From positions 87,870-120,808 of the forward strand of contig VBOW01000020.1 in NCBI GenBank assembly GCA_005893275.1: a stretch of DNA of 32,939 bases. Reading direction: 5' to 3'. The position numbers were made by a program, and so were the translations under genes. Shown piece by piece: positions 15,813 to 24,305 of the stretch. How positions within the stretch are numbered: position 1 is the first letter of the stretch; each line of letters starts with the position of its first letter. The stretch is from Candidatus Eisenbacteria bacterium. Lineage in GTDB: Bacteria > Eisenbacteria > RBG-16-71-46 > SZUA-252. A model generated the notes under the pieces. The model was not told the DNA's origin. It saw nothing but the letters and a program-made list of their open reading frames with translations, and did no database searches.

Positions 15813-16253
15813 ATGGCGACGTTTCGGGGGAGCTACCGGCATTCGATCGACCACAAGGGTCGGATCAGCATCCCCGCGCGGTTTCGCCGCCTCCTCTCCG
15901 GCGAGGCCTCCGACACCTTCATCATCCTCCGGGGCCTCGAAACGTGCGCGGCACTCTATCCGCTCGATGAATGGCGGCGGATGGAGGAACGCCTCCGCGG
16001 CCGCTCCTTTCACGACGAAACCAATCGCCGCTTCCTGCGGATCATGTCGCTGGATCTGAACGAAGGAACCCTCGACGCCCAAGGACGGGTCGCGATCCCT
16101 CCTCGGCTTCTCGCCCATGCGCAGCTCAAGCGGGAGGCCATGGTGAACGGCGTCGTGGACCACATCGAGATCTGGGATCCGGCGCGCTTCGAGGAATACC
16201 TCCAAAGCTCGAACCGAAGCTACGAGGACATGGCCGGGGAGCTGCTCCTGTGA
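15813..16253 (+). CDS. mraZ: Transcriptional regulator MraZ
   Basis: The 146-residue protein has the two SpoVT-AbrB-like swapped-hairpin domains of MraZ. The first contains HSIDHKGRISIPARFR (residues 10-25) and the second LDAQGRVAIPPRL (87-99). Both carry the D-x-(K/Q)-G-R-(I/V)-x-I-P signature that makes up the DNA-binding surface. Length is close to the family norm. MraZ forms a ring-shaped oligomer that binds TGGGN repeats and represses the dcw operon in E. coli. Matching repeats lie about 50 bp upstream, so autoregulation is likely. The ATG start is preceded by a weak AGGGACGG. The stop overlaps the next start as GTGA. Confidence 0.97.
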   Translation: MATFRGSYRHSIDHKGRISIPARFRRLLSGEASDTFIILRGLETCAALYPLDEWRRMEERLRGRSFHDETNRRFLRIMSLDLNEGTLDAQGRVAIPPRLLAHAQLKREAMVNGVVDHIEIWDPARFEEYLQSSNRSYEDMAGELLL

Positions 16254-16708
16254 TCACGGCTCAAGGGGCTGCGCGCCTTCCGTTCGCATTTGACCGTCCG
16301 GTTCTCCAGTGGGACGTACGCCGCGGGGCGGGGGCGCTCGTCGTGCGGCTATTCGGGAGCCTGGGAGAACGGGAGCTCAGGCAGATCGCCGAGGCGATAT
16401 CGGACCGGGGCCGTTCGCCGCGCGACCTCGTCTGCCTCGAATTCGAGCAGGTCACCCATCTTGACTATCGCGCGCTCGCCGAGTTCACGCGCGCGCTCGC
16501 CCGGCAAGGAAACCGAGGCGCGAATGTGTGCCTCGCGGGCCTGAGCGCCTATCTCAAGGGCTTGTTCGACGTAGCGGGGCTGGGACCTACCCTGCGCCGC
16601 CTGGAGTGGATGCCGGTGGAGGAGGCCGTAGCGCCGCACCGCGAGCCGCCGGGGTTTGCGAGCACGACGATGCAATTCCCTGGTGGCCGCCGCGAAATTC
16701 GGTCGTAA
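16250..16708 (+). CDS. STAS-domain protein within the dcw cluster
   Basis: The protein has 152 residues. Residues about 20-125 have the beta-alpha pattern of a STAS domain (anti-sigma-factor antagonist fold): ALVVRLFGSLGE, then helix RELRQIAEAIS, strand DLVCLEFEQVTHLDYRAL, strand ANVCLAGLSA and YLKGLFDVAGL. In SpoIIAA-type antagonists the site before the helix reads D-S-S-G-L with a phosphorylatable serine. Here the equivalent is D72-Y73-R74-A75-L76, so control by serine phosphorylation is unlikely. The C-terminal 25 residues look disordered. The GTG start overlaps the mraZ stop as GTGA, with GGGGAG 8 bases upstream, so it is expressed with mraZ. This position is not part of the classic dcw order. 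Its partner, perhaps an anti-sigma kinase or a membrane protein, is unknown. Confidence 0.82.
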   Translation: MITAQGAARLPFAFDRPVLQWDVRRGAGALVVRLFGSLGERELRQIAEAISDRGRSPRDLVCLEFEQVTHLDYRALAEFTRALARQGNRGANVCLAGLSAYLKGLFDVAGLGPTLRRLEWMPVEEAVAPHREPPGFASTTMQFPGGRREIRS

Positions 16709-16730
16709 GCGGGAGAATCAGAGGAGCTGA

Positions 16731-17645
16731 ATGCCGGGTCACGTCCCGGTTCTCAAGGAGGAGGCCGTCCAGTTGCTCCTGACAGATCCGAACGGGACCT
16801 ACGTGGATGCGACTTTGGGGGGCGGCGGTCACGCTGCCGCAATTCTCGAGTCGCTAGGGGTGGATGGGAGGCTGGTGGGTTTGGATTGTGACCCGGCTGT
16901 ACTTGATAACGCGCGCGCCAATCCGCCCGCGCCGGAACCCCGGTTCGTGGCGGGGCGCGCGCGCTTTTCCCAGATCGGGCCCGCGCTTCGCGGTCTGGGG
17001 ATCGGCCAGGTCGACGGAATCCTGGCCGATCTCGGGATTTCCTCGCTGCAGCTCGACGACCCGCGCCGCGGGCTTTCCCACGCCGCCTCGGGTCCGCTCG
17101 ACATGCGCCTGGATCCGTCGCTGCCATGGAGCGCCGACGCGCTGCTCCGCGCGAGCGACGACGACGAGCTCACGCGCGTGCTGGCGGAGCTGGGCGAGGT
17201 GCCGCGACCGCGCGCCGCTCTACGTGCGATCCGCCGCGCGCTCGCGGTCGAGAATCCCCTCACCGCCGAGACGCTCCGTAAGGCCCTCGAGCCGCTCTAC
17301 CCCGGGCCCGCGCGACCGCGGCGCCTTTCCCAGGTGTTTCAGGCTCTGCGGATCGCCGTGAACCGCGAGCTCGAAGAATTGGAATCGCTCCTTCAGGAAG
17401 CCACGCAAGTTTTGCGGCCGGGCGGGACGCTATGTGTCATCGCGTATCACTCGCTCGAAGACCGTATTGTCAAAAATGCGTTCCGCCCGCCGCGTCCATA
17501 TGATCCGAGGGAACCCATGGCCGAGACGCCCTGGGTTCCACTGACCAGAAAACCCATCCGTCCCTCCGACGAGGAGCGCCGCCGGAATCCCCGCGCCCGC
17601 AGCGCGCGGCTTCGCGCGGCGCGACTCAAGGCGGAGGCGGCGTGA
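16731..17645 (+). CDS. rsmH: 16S rRNA (cytosine-1402-N4)-methyltransferase RsmH (MraW)
   Basis: The 304-residue enzyme starts MPGHVPVLKEEAVQLL, which is diagnostic of RsmH, and has the SAM-binding loop DATLGGGGHA (from residue 26). Other family segments are GILADLGISSLQLDDPRRGLSH, the MRLDPS loop, QVFQALRIAVNRELEELE, GGTLCVIAYHSLEDRIVKNAF and a KPIRPSDEE end. It methylates N4 of C1402 in the decoding centre of 16S rRNA. The ATG has a strong GAGGAG ribosome binding site 4 bases before it. A 22-bp gap separates it from the STAS gene, and its stop overlaps ftsL as GTGA. Confidence 0.96.
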   Translation: MPGHVPVLKEEAVQLLLTDPNGTYVDATLGGGGHAAAILESLGVDGRLVGLDCDPAVLDNARANPPAPEPRFVAGRARFSQIGPALRGLGIGQVDGILADLGISSLQLDDPRRGLSHAASGPLDMRLDPSLPWSADALLRASDDDELTRVLAELGEVPRPRAALRAIRRALAVENPLTAETLRKALEPLYPGPARPRRLSQVFQALRIAVNRELEELESLLQEATQVLRPGGTLCVIAYHSLEDRIVKNAFRPPRPYDPREPMAETPWVPLTRKPIRPSDEERRRNPRARSARLRAARLKAEAA

Positions 17646-18202
17646 GCCCCGCGACGCGCGCCTCAAGGCGCCCCCGCGCCGGACCTTCGCCGGGGCGGCG
17701 CTCGCGGGTCGAGCCCGGGTATGCCGACGACGCGCCGGATGAAGGGCGCGAGCTCCACGGACCGTATCTGCGATCGTTCCGGGCCCAGCCCAAGCGGCGC
17801 GTAAGCCCGCGCATGATCGCGTTCCTCCTGCTCGCCGCGGCTCTCCTCTTCTTGAAAGTCTGGGAGCGCACGGTCTCGAACTCGCTCTCGATGGAGCGCG
17901 ACCGGCTGGCCCGGGAGGTGCGGACGCTCGTGAATCGAATCCGGATCACGCACGATCTCGAGGAGCAGGCCGCGTTCCGTACCGGAATCGACCCCGTCAG
18001 CCTGGGCCAGCTCGGCTTCCAGAACCCCGAGCCGGCCCGGGTCGTCGACGTCGATATCGTGGAGCCCCGCGGTCGCCACCGAGCGCGGGTCGGCTTGGCG
18101 GCGAGGCTTCTCGGATCGGTGCGGCGGGCGCTGCCGGCCTCCTTGACCGAGCGCGTCGTGGGGTTGCCCGCGGCCCCCGTGGAAGCCGGGGTAACCCGAT
18201 GA
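17642..18202 (+). CDS. ftsL: FtsL-like divisome membrane protein
   Basis: This 186-residue single-pass protein has a basic cytoplasmic tail (residues 1-57). One membrane segment, MIAFLLLAAALLFLKVW (about 58-74), is followed by a short coiled-coil region (about 78-112) ending with FRTGIDPVSLGQLGFQNPEPARV. Position between rsmH and ftsI plus this topology identify it as FtsL, whose sequence is always poorly conserved. Function by family: with FtsB and FtsQ it links and activates the FtsW-FtsI septal synthase. The tail before the membrane segment is longer than in E. coli FtsL and the C-terminus is extended by about 60 residues. The GTG start (GGAGG 4 bases upstream) overlaps the rsmH stop, and its stop overlaps ftsI as ATGA. 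Confidence 0.78.
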   Translation: MSPATRASRRPRAGPSPGRRSRVEPGYADDAPDEGRELHGPYLRSFRAQPKRRVSPRMIAFLLLAAALLFLKVWERTVSNSLSMERDRLAREVRTLVNRIRITHDLEEQAAFRTGIDPVSLGQLGFQNPEPARVVDVDIVEPRGRHRARVGLAARLLGSVRRALPASLTERVVGLPAAPVEAGVTR

Positions 18203-20280
18203 GCCCTCTCCATCTCCGGCGTCTCAAGCTCCTGGCGGTTCTGGGGCTCCTCTTTTACGGCGCGATTCTGGCCCGCCTCGTTTCGATCCAGGTCTTCGGT
18301 CACGGCAAGCTGGATCGGGAGGCTCGGGGGCAACAGACCTCGCGCGTCATCCTCGAGCCCGAGCGCGGCCGCATCTACGACCGCCACCTTCTCCCGCTCG
18401 CCGACAACGTGGACGTGAGCCAGATCTCGGTCCGTCCCGCCGAGGTGAGGAACGTCTCGGCGGCCCAGCGCTTCATACGCGCCGCGGTGGGCCCGCGCGG
18501 CCTGGACCGGCTCCGGAAAGGACGCCGCAGCGCCTATATCCGCATCACCTCCCAGGTTACGCCGGAGCAGGAGATCGCCCTCAGGAAATCGGCGCTGCCC
18601 GCCGGGGTACAAGTGGAGGATGTCCCCGCGCGAGTCTACCCGCTGGATGAGCTGGCACGCCCCGTCGTGGGGGTGGTGGGTGTGGACGGGGTAGGGCTCG
18701 AGGGAATCGAGCGCGTGTTCGATCGGGAGCTACGCGGCGTGAGCGGGTGGGCTACTCTCTTCAGGGACGGGCGCGGGCTCGAGCACCAGCTCCCGCAGAG
18801 CATGGTGAAGGTGCCCGAGGCGGGATTGAGCCTCGTGACGACGATCGATCGGGATGCGCAATCGGTCCTCGTCATGGAGTTGAAGCGTGCGGTGGCCCGA
18901 ACCGGCGCGCGGGCCGGAATGGCGGTGTTTGCCGATCCGCACACCGGCGACATCTTCGCGATGGCGACCGTGGACGGCGCGAACCCGCCGGAGGGCTCGC
19001 CGGGACGGAACCGGGTCATCGCGGACCAGTACGAGCCCGGCTCGACGTTCAAGCTGCTCGTCGGATGCGCGGCGCTCGAGGAGCATGTCCTGACACCGGA
19101 GGATTCGTTTTTCGTAAGCCACGGCCAGGTGGATCTGGGTGGGTTCACGATGCATGACGCGCATCCGGAGACGCGCTGGTACACCGTGCGCGAGGCGACG
19201 GCGCTCTCGAGCAACGTGTGCTACGCGCAGATCGGGACGAAAGTCGGAGCGAGCACGCTCTATCGCTACGCCCGGCTGTTCGGCTTCGGCCAGCCAACGC
19301 GGATCCAGCTTCCGGGGGAAACGTCGGGGCAGATCCGCAACCCGTCCCGGTGGTCGGCCCGCTCCCTTGCGACGATCTCCATCGGCCAGGAGGTGACCGC
19401 GACGCCGCTCCAGATGCTCATGGCCTACTGCGCGGTGGCGAACGGCGGCATCCTCTTCAGGCCGAGAATCGCCTCGGCGCTCGTGAACGAGGTCGGCGAG
19501 CCTGTGCGGCTCTACCCGGTGGAGCGCGTGCGCCGGGTGATCTCCCCGGAGACATCGGAGACGTTCCGCTCCTTCCTTCGGGACGCGGTCACCATGGGCA
19601 CCGCGAAGGACGCCTCGCTTCCATGGTGCGAGGTCGCCGGCAAGACCGGGACGGCTCAAAAATCGGATGAGCGCGGGCGCGGATACGGGCAGGGGCGTTA
19701 CGTGTCGTCGTTCGTGGGAATGGCTCCGGCGCGTAATCCGCAGATCGTGGGCCTCATCGTTCTGGACGAGCCGCGCGGCGCATACTACGGCGGCACCGTT
19801 GCGGCGCCCGTCTTCCGCGACATCGTCGCGACCTGGGCCACGCTGGGCAAGGGCCCGGTCCGGCTCCCGGCGCAGACACTCCTCACCGCGGCCAAGCGGA
19901 AGGAGCCCGCGGTCCGCGTGCCGGACGTAAGGCTCATGGCGGCCGAGCAGGCCCGGTTCGTTCTCCGCTCCGCGGGGATGGATTGCGCCGTCGAGGGAAA
20001 CGGGGCGCGCGTGGCGGTCCAGTCGCCGGAGCCGGGTGCGAACGCGCGGTCGGGCGAAGTAGTCCGGATCGTCCTCTCGACCGACCCCGCGCCGGACCTG
20101 GGATTTCCCGATCTCCGTGGCCTCTCCCTGCGCGACGCTCTGGTCCGCGTGAGCGCGCTCTCGATTCGCGTCGCGGACGTCTCCGGGAGCGGACAGGTCG
20201 TGGAGCAGGATCCACCCCCGGGCACGGCGATCAAGACCGGCCAATCCTGCGCGATCCGGTGCGCGCCCCGGAGCTTGTGA
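18199..20280 (+). CDS. ftsI: Septal peptidoglycan transpeptidase FtsI (class B PBP) with two PASTA domains
   Basis: The 693-residue protein has a membrane anchor (about residues 9-30) and a dimerisation domain containing EPERGRIYDR. The transpeptidase domain has all three active-site motifs: S282-T-F-K285 (nucleophile S282), S337-S-N339 and K482-T-G484. Two PASTA domains follow, at about residues 572-635 (VRVPDVRLMAAEQA, then SPEPGANARSGEVV) and 636-690 (LGFPDLRGLSLRDA, then DPPPGTAIKTGQ). It cross-links septal peptidoglycan in the periplasm together with FtsW. PASTA tails are common in PBP2x/SpoVD-like enzymes and in FCB-group FtsI, but are absent from E. coli FtsI. The ATG overlaps the ftsL stop as ATGA, and the stop overlaps murE as GTGA. 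Confidence 0.95.
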   Translation: MSPLHLRRLKLLAVLGLLFYGAILARLVSIQVFGHGKLDREARGQQTSRVILEPERGRIYDRHLLPLADNVDVSQISVRPAEVRNVSAAQRFIRAAVGPRGLDRLRKGRRSAYIRITSQVTPEQEIALRKSALPAGVQVEDVPARVYPLDELARPVVGVVGVDGVGLEGIERVFDRELRGVSGWATLFRDGRGLEHQLPQSMVKVPEAGLSLVTTIDRDAQSVLVMELKRAVARTGARAGMAVFADPHTGDIFAMATVDGANPPEGSPGRNRVIADQYEPGSTFKLLVGCAALEEHVLTPEDSFFVSHGQVDLGGFTMHDAHPETRWYTVREATALSSNVCYAQIGTKVGASTLYRYARLFGFGQPTRIQLPGETSGQIRNPSRWSARSLATISIGQEVTATPLQMLMAYCAVANGGILFRPRIASALVNEVGEPVRLYPVERVRRVISPETSETFRSFLRDAVTMGTAKDASLPWCEVAGKTGTAQKSDERGRGYGQGRYVSSFVGMAPARNPQIVGLIVLDEPRGAYYGGTVAAPVFRDIVATWATLGKGPVRLPAQTLLTAAKRKEPAVRVPDVRLMAAEQARFVLRSAGMDCAVEGNGARVAVQSPEPGANARSGEVVRIVLSTDPAPDLGFPDLRGLSLRDALVRVSALSIRVADVSGSGQVVEQDPPPGTAIKTGQSCAIRCAPRSL

Positions 20281-21770
20281 TCGGGATCGCCGTGCTGCGA
20301 ACCGATGCGCTCCCGGGGCTCTTGGGCGCCTCGGAGACGACCGGAGCGCTTCGGGGTGAGTGGGAGATGGTCCGCTACGACTCGCGCGAGGTGAACCCGC
20401 GCGATCTCTTTGTCGCGGTCCCGGGTCTCAGGCACGACGGCCACGCGTACGTCGAGGCGGCGGCCCGGAGCGGCGCTTCGGCGGCGGTCGTCGAGCGCTT
20501 CGTTCCGGAGGCCGACCTCCCACAAGTTCTCGTCGCGGACACGCGCCGGGCCCTCGCGATCCTGGCGGGGGAGGAAACCGGGCACCCTTCACGCGAGATG
20601 GTGCTCGCGGGGGTGACCGGCACCAACGGAAAGACGACCACCGCGCATCTGATCCGGGCGGTGTTCGAGGAGGCGGGGCACCGCGCCGGATTCATCGGCA
20701 CGGTCGGGTACGAATTCGAGGGCCGGCGCGAGTCGGCGCCCCATACCACGCCCGAAGCGCCCGATCTCATGCGCATGCTTCGGGCCTGGCGGGCGCGAGG
20801 CGCGACGGCCGTCGCGATGGAGGTCTCATCGCACGCGCTCGCTCTCGAGCGAACGTACGGCGTGGCGTTCGATGTCGGCGTCTTCACGAACCTGACGCAG
20901 GATCATCTCGATTTTCATGGAACGCTGGAATCCTACCGCGAGGCGAAAGCCCGGCTCTTCCACGCCGAGGCGAGAGGGGACCGGACGAAGCGATTCTCGG
21001 GCGCCGTCAACGTGGACGATCCCGCCGGCCTTTGGATCCGGGCCCGCGCCGACTGTCCCATCGTCGGATTCGGGATGGGCGCTCAAGCCGACATCCGGGC
21101 CGAGGACGTGCGCTCGGGATCGGACGGCACGCAGCTTCGGATTCGGGAGCGGCGCGAAAGCGCCCGAGTCTCCCTGCGCCTTCGAGGGGCGTTCAACGCC
21201 ATGAACGCGCTTGCAGCGTTCGCGGCCGGGCGCGCGCTCGAAATTCCTACCGCCACGATCGTCGCGGGTCTCGAGCGGCTCGCGTCGGTGCCGGGGCGGC
21301 TCGAGCCGGTGGACGAAGGACAACCGTTCCAGGTGCTCGTGGATTATGCCCATACGCCGGACGCGCTGGCCCGGGCCCTCGGCGCCGTGCGTGAGTTCGG
21401 CCCGCGGAGGCTTCTCTGCGTCTTCGGATGCGGAGGAGACCGTGACAAGGGCAAACGCCCGCTGATGGGGGCCGCCGCGGTGAGGCTCGCGGATCAGGTC
21501 ATCCTCACCTCGGATAACCCCCGGGGCGAGGATCCGGCCTCGATCCTGCGCGAAATCGAAGCGGGGGTCGGCGGGGCCGCCAACGTTCGGACGATCGAGG
21601 ACCGGGCCTCGGCCATCGCGGCCGCGATCGACGCGTGCGCTCCCGGCGACGCGCTCTTGATCGCGGGGAAAGGACACGAGACCTACCAGATCATCGGCGC
21701 CCGGACGCTTCCTTTCGATGATCGGGAGGTAGCGCGGGCGGCGCTCCGTCACCGAGGATTCGGACGTTGA
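20277..21770 (+). CDS. murE: UDP-MurNAc-L-Ala-D-Glu:meso-diaminopimelate ligase MurE
   Basis: This 497-residue Mur ligase contains the ATP loop GTNGKTT (residues 115-121), YDSREVNPRDLFVAVPG near the N-terminus, MEVSSHALALERT, FTNLTQDHLDFHG, LVDYAHTPDAL and GCGGDRDKGKRPLMG. The D413-N-P-R416 motif is the known determinant for meso-diaminopimelate, so the enzyme should add mDAP as the third residue of the stem peptide (EC 6.3.2.13). The chosen GTG start overlaps the ftsI stop as GTGA, though the GGAG before it is only 3 bases away. GTG at 20292 is an alternative that would shorten the protein by five residues. Confidence 0.95.
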   Translation: MIGIAVLRTDALPGLLGASETTGALRGEWEMVRYDSREVNPRDLFVAVPGLRHDGHAYVEAAARSGASAAVVERFVPEADLPQVLVADTRRALAILAGEETGHPSREMVLAGVTGTNGKTTTAHLIRAVFEEAGHRAGFIGTVGYEFEGRRESAPHTTPEAPDLMRMLRAWRARGATAVAMEVSSHALALERTYGVAFDVGVFTNLTQDHLDFHGTLESYREAKARLFHAEARGDRTKRFSGAVNVDDPAGLWIRARADCPIVGFGMGAQADIRAEDVRSGSDGTQLRIRERRESARVSLRLRGAFNAMNALAAFAAGRALEIPTATIVAGLERLASVPGRLEPVDEGQPFQVLVDYAHTPDALARALGAVREFGPRRLLCVFGCGGDRDKGKRPLMGAAAVRLADQVILTSDNPRGEDPASILREIEAGVGGAANVRTIEDRASAIAAAIDACAPGDALLIAGKGHETYQIIGARTLPFDDREVARAALRHRGFGR

Positions 21771-23215
21771 ATCTAACCCCGAGCCCCTGGCTCACGCTCG
21801 AGGACGTGATCCGCGTGACCTGGGGGCGGCTTGCCCACACCATCGAAGAGCGACACGCTTCCGTGACCTTCGCCGCATGCTCGATCGACACCCGGTCGCT
21901 CTCGGGCGGCGAGCTCTTCGTTCCGCTCCCGGGGACGCGCGCCGACGGTCATGACTTCGTGGCCTCGGCGCTCGACGGGAAGGCGGCGGGGAGCCTGGTC
22001 TCGGACGCGTGGCCGCGGGACGCCGGCTGGGCCAGGTCCGGGAAGCCGGTCATCGTGGTTCGGGATCCGCTCCGGGCGCTTCAGGCTCTGGGACGCCACT
22101 GCCGCGTGAGATCGGGCATTCCCGTGACCGCGGTCACCGGCTCGAACGGAAAAACGACTACGAAGGAGATGATCGCCGCGGTGCTCGGCGCGCGCTACCG
22201 GGTGCACAGGAATCGTGGAAATTTGAACAACCACATCGGGGTCCCGTTGACGCTCACCCGACTCAGGCCGGAGCACGAGATGCTCGTGATCGAGATGGGA
22301 ATGAGCGCGCGCGGCGAGATCCGCGAGCTGGCGCTCCTCTCGCTTCCGAACGTCGGCGTCCTGACGAACGCCGCGCCGGCACACCTCGCCTCGCTTCGCA
22401 CGGTCGAGGAGGTGGCGCGGGCGAAGAGCGAGCTCGCGGAGGCGCTGCCCCGGGACGGATTCCTGGTCCTGAATGCGGACGACGAGCGTCTCTGGAGCAT
22501 GAACCGGGGCCGGCCGGTCCCCCAAAAAAGCTACGCCCTCGAAAATCGCGCGGCGGATCTCGTCCCGGCGCGGATCTCGCTCAGCGCGCAGGGGGGCGCG
22601 TCTTTCGCGCTGACGGACGGGACGGAGTTCCGCCTGATGCTTCTGGGGCGGCACAACGTGCGAAACGCGCTCGGGGCCATCCTCGTGGGGGATCATTTCG
22701 GCATCCTGCGCGCGCAGGCGGCCGAGGCCCTGAGCGGGCTCCGTCCGGAGCGCCACCGTCTCGAGCTTCTCGAGTCGGGCGGGGTCTTCGTGCTCGACGA
22801 TGCGTACAACGCGAACCCTGCGTCGATGCGCGAGGCCCTCCGGCTCCTGGCCGCGATCGAGACCCGAGGGGAGCGCCGGGCCGTGCTGGGGGACATGCTG
22901 GAGCTGGGTCCCGATTCGGAGCGCTTCCACGAGGAGGCCGGCCGCGAGGTGCCGCGCGGCGCATGGCTCTACGTCGCGGGAGAGCACGCCGGCGCGGTGG
23001 AGCGCGGCGCGCGCGCGGCGGGGGTGGAGGCCGCGCGGATCAGACAGTTTGCGGCCGTGCCCGAAATGGCGGCGGCCGTCGAGAAGGACGCGCGGCCCGG
23101 GGATCTGATTCTGGTGAAGGGCTCGCGAGGGATGCGGCTCGAGCAGGTGGTGGACCGACTGGTACCTGGACGGAAGGACACGTTCGATCCCTTGCACGCC
23201 GCGGGGAGGAACTAG
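21767..23215 (+). CDS. murF: UDP-MurNAc-tripeptide:D-Ala-D-Ala ligase MurF
   Basis: The protein has 482 residues and the three Mur ligase domains: an N-terminal substrate domain with CSIDTRSLSGGELFVPLPG, the ATP loop GSNGKTT (from G125) and NLNNHIGVPLTL. The family-specific EMGMSARGEI, TNAAPAHLASL, DDAYNANPASMREAL and VLGDMLELG follow. It adds D-Ala-D-Ala to finish the cytoplasmic UDP-MurNAc-pentapeptide. The start is TTG, overlapping the murE stop as TTGA with GAGGA 8 bases upstream. ddl, which makes its substrate D-Ala-D-Ala, is not in this window. The gene ends one base before the mraY start codon. Confidence 0.95.
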   Translation: MNLTPSPWLTLEDVIRVTWGRLAHTIEERHASVTFAACSIDTRSLSGGELFVPLPGTRADGHDFVASALDGKAAGSLVSDAWPRDAGWARSGKPVIVVRDPLRALQALGRHCRVRSGIPVTAVTGSNGKTTTKEMIAAVLGARYRVHRNRGNLNNHIGVPLTLTRLRPEHEMLVIEMGMSARGEIRELALLSLPNVGVLTNAAPAHLASLRTVEEVARAKSELAEALPRDGFLVLNADDERLWSMNRGRPVPQKSYALENRAADLVPARISLSAQGGASFALTDGTEFRLMLLGRHNVRNALGAILVGDHFGILRAQAAEALSGLRPERHRLELLESGGVFVLDDAYNANPASMREALRLLAAIETRGERRAVLGDMLELGPDSERFHEEAGREVPRGAWLYVAGEHAGAVERGARAAGVEAARIRQFAAVPEMAAAVEKDARPGDLILVKGSRGMRLEQVVDRLVPGRKDTFDPLHAAGRN

Positions 23216-23216
23216 G

Positions 23217-24305
23217 ATGTTCTATCACTTCCTCTATCCGCTGCACGAGCAATTCCCGGCGCTGAACGTCTTTCGGTACATCACCTTCCGCTCCGCCTAC
23301 GCGGCCGCGACGGCGCTCCTCCTCGCGTTCATGCTCGGCCCTCCGGTGATCCGGAGGCTCCGGGCGCTCAAGATCGGCCAGCAGGTGCGGGACGACGGCC
23401 CCCGGAGTCACCTCCCGAAGTCCGGGACGCCCACGATGGGAGGGGTCCTGCTCGTGATCGCCATCGTGATCCCGACGCTCCTCTGGGGGAACCTCGAGAA
23501 CAGGAACGTCTGGATCGCGCTGCTCGCGACCCTGTGGATGGGTTTGGTGGGCTTCATCGATGATTACCTTCGCGTCGTCAAACGCATGCGGAAGGGGCTC
23601 CTGGGACGCTACAAGCTGGCTGGGCAGATGGTGCTCGGGATCGCCGTGTTCTCGGCGGTCTATTTCTATCCCGGCCATGGCGTCCTGGATCCGGCCGAAA
23701 CGAACGTGCCGTTCCTGAAACGCACGGTGGTGGACTTCGGCTGGCTCTATCTTCCGTTCGTCATCCTCGTCGTCACCGGCGCCTCGAACGCGGTGAATCT
23801 GGCGGACGGGCTCGACGGGCTGGCCGCGGGCATGACGACCTTCGCCGCCCTCGCCCTGGGCGGGATGTGCTATGTCACGGGCCACGTGAAATTCTCCCAG
23901 TACCTTCAGATTCCCTATTTCCAGGGTGCCGGGGAGCTCACCGTCTTCTGCTCCGCGGTGGTCGGCGCCACGCTGGGATTCCTATGGTGGAACTGCCATC
24001 CCGCGGACGTCTTCATGGGCGACACCGGGTCGCTCTCCCTGGGGGCGGCTCTCGGCACGGTGGCCGTCCTGATCAAGCGTGAGTTTCTCCTCGCCATCGT
24101 CGGCGCCGTGTTCGTCGCCGAAGCGCTCTCGGTCATGGCGCAGGTGCTGTCGTTCAAGATTTCCGGGAAGCGGATCCTCAAGATGGCGCCCCTTCATCAC
24201 CATTTCGAGCTCGGCGGGTGGGCGGAGCCGCGCGTGGTGGTTCGGTTTTGGATCGCGGCGGCTCTCGCGGCGCTTCTGGGATTGAGCACGCTCAAACTGC
24301 AATGA
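23217..24305 (+). CDS. mraY: Phospho-MurNAc-pentapeptide transferase MraY
   Basis: This 362-residue polytopic membrane enzyme has about ten membrane segments and all catalytic signatures. They are TPTMGG, the aspartate pair D115-D116 in FIDDYLR, NAVNLADGLDGLAAG, FMGDTGSLSLG with D269, and the histidine triad H327-H329 in PLHHHFE. It makes lipid I from UDP-MurNAc-pentapeptide and undecaprenyl phosphate at the inner membrane face. It therefore competes for the same lipid carrier as the upstream glycan locus. The ATG is preceded by GGGGAGGA, partly inside murF, and the stop overlaps murD as ATGA. Confidence 0.97.
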   Translation: MFYHFLYPLHEQFPALNVFRYITFRSAYAAATALLLAFMLGPPVIRRLRALKIGQQVRDDGPRSHLPKSGTPTMGGVLLVIAIVIPTLLWGNLENRNVWIALLATLWMGLVGFIDDYLRVVKRMRKGLLGRYKLAGQMVLGIAVFSAVYFYPGHGVLDPAETNVPFLKRTVVDFGWLYLPFVILVVTGASNAVNLADGLDGLAAGMTTFAALALGGMCYVTGHVKFSQYLQIPYFQGAGELTVFCSAVVGATLGFLWWNCHPADVFMGDTGSLSLGAALGTVAVLIKREFLLAIVGAVFVAEALSVMAQVLSFKISGKRILKMAPLHHHFELGGWAEPRVVVRFWIAAALAALLGLSTLKLQ

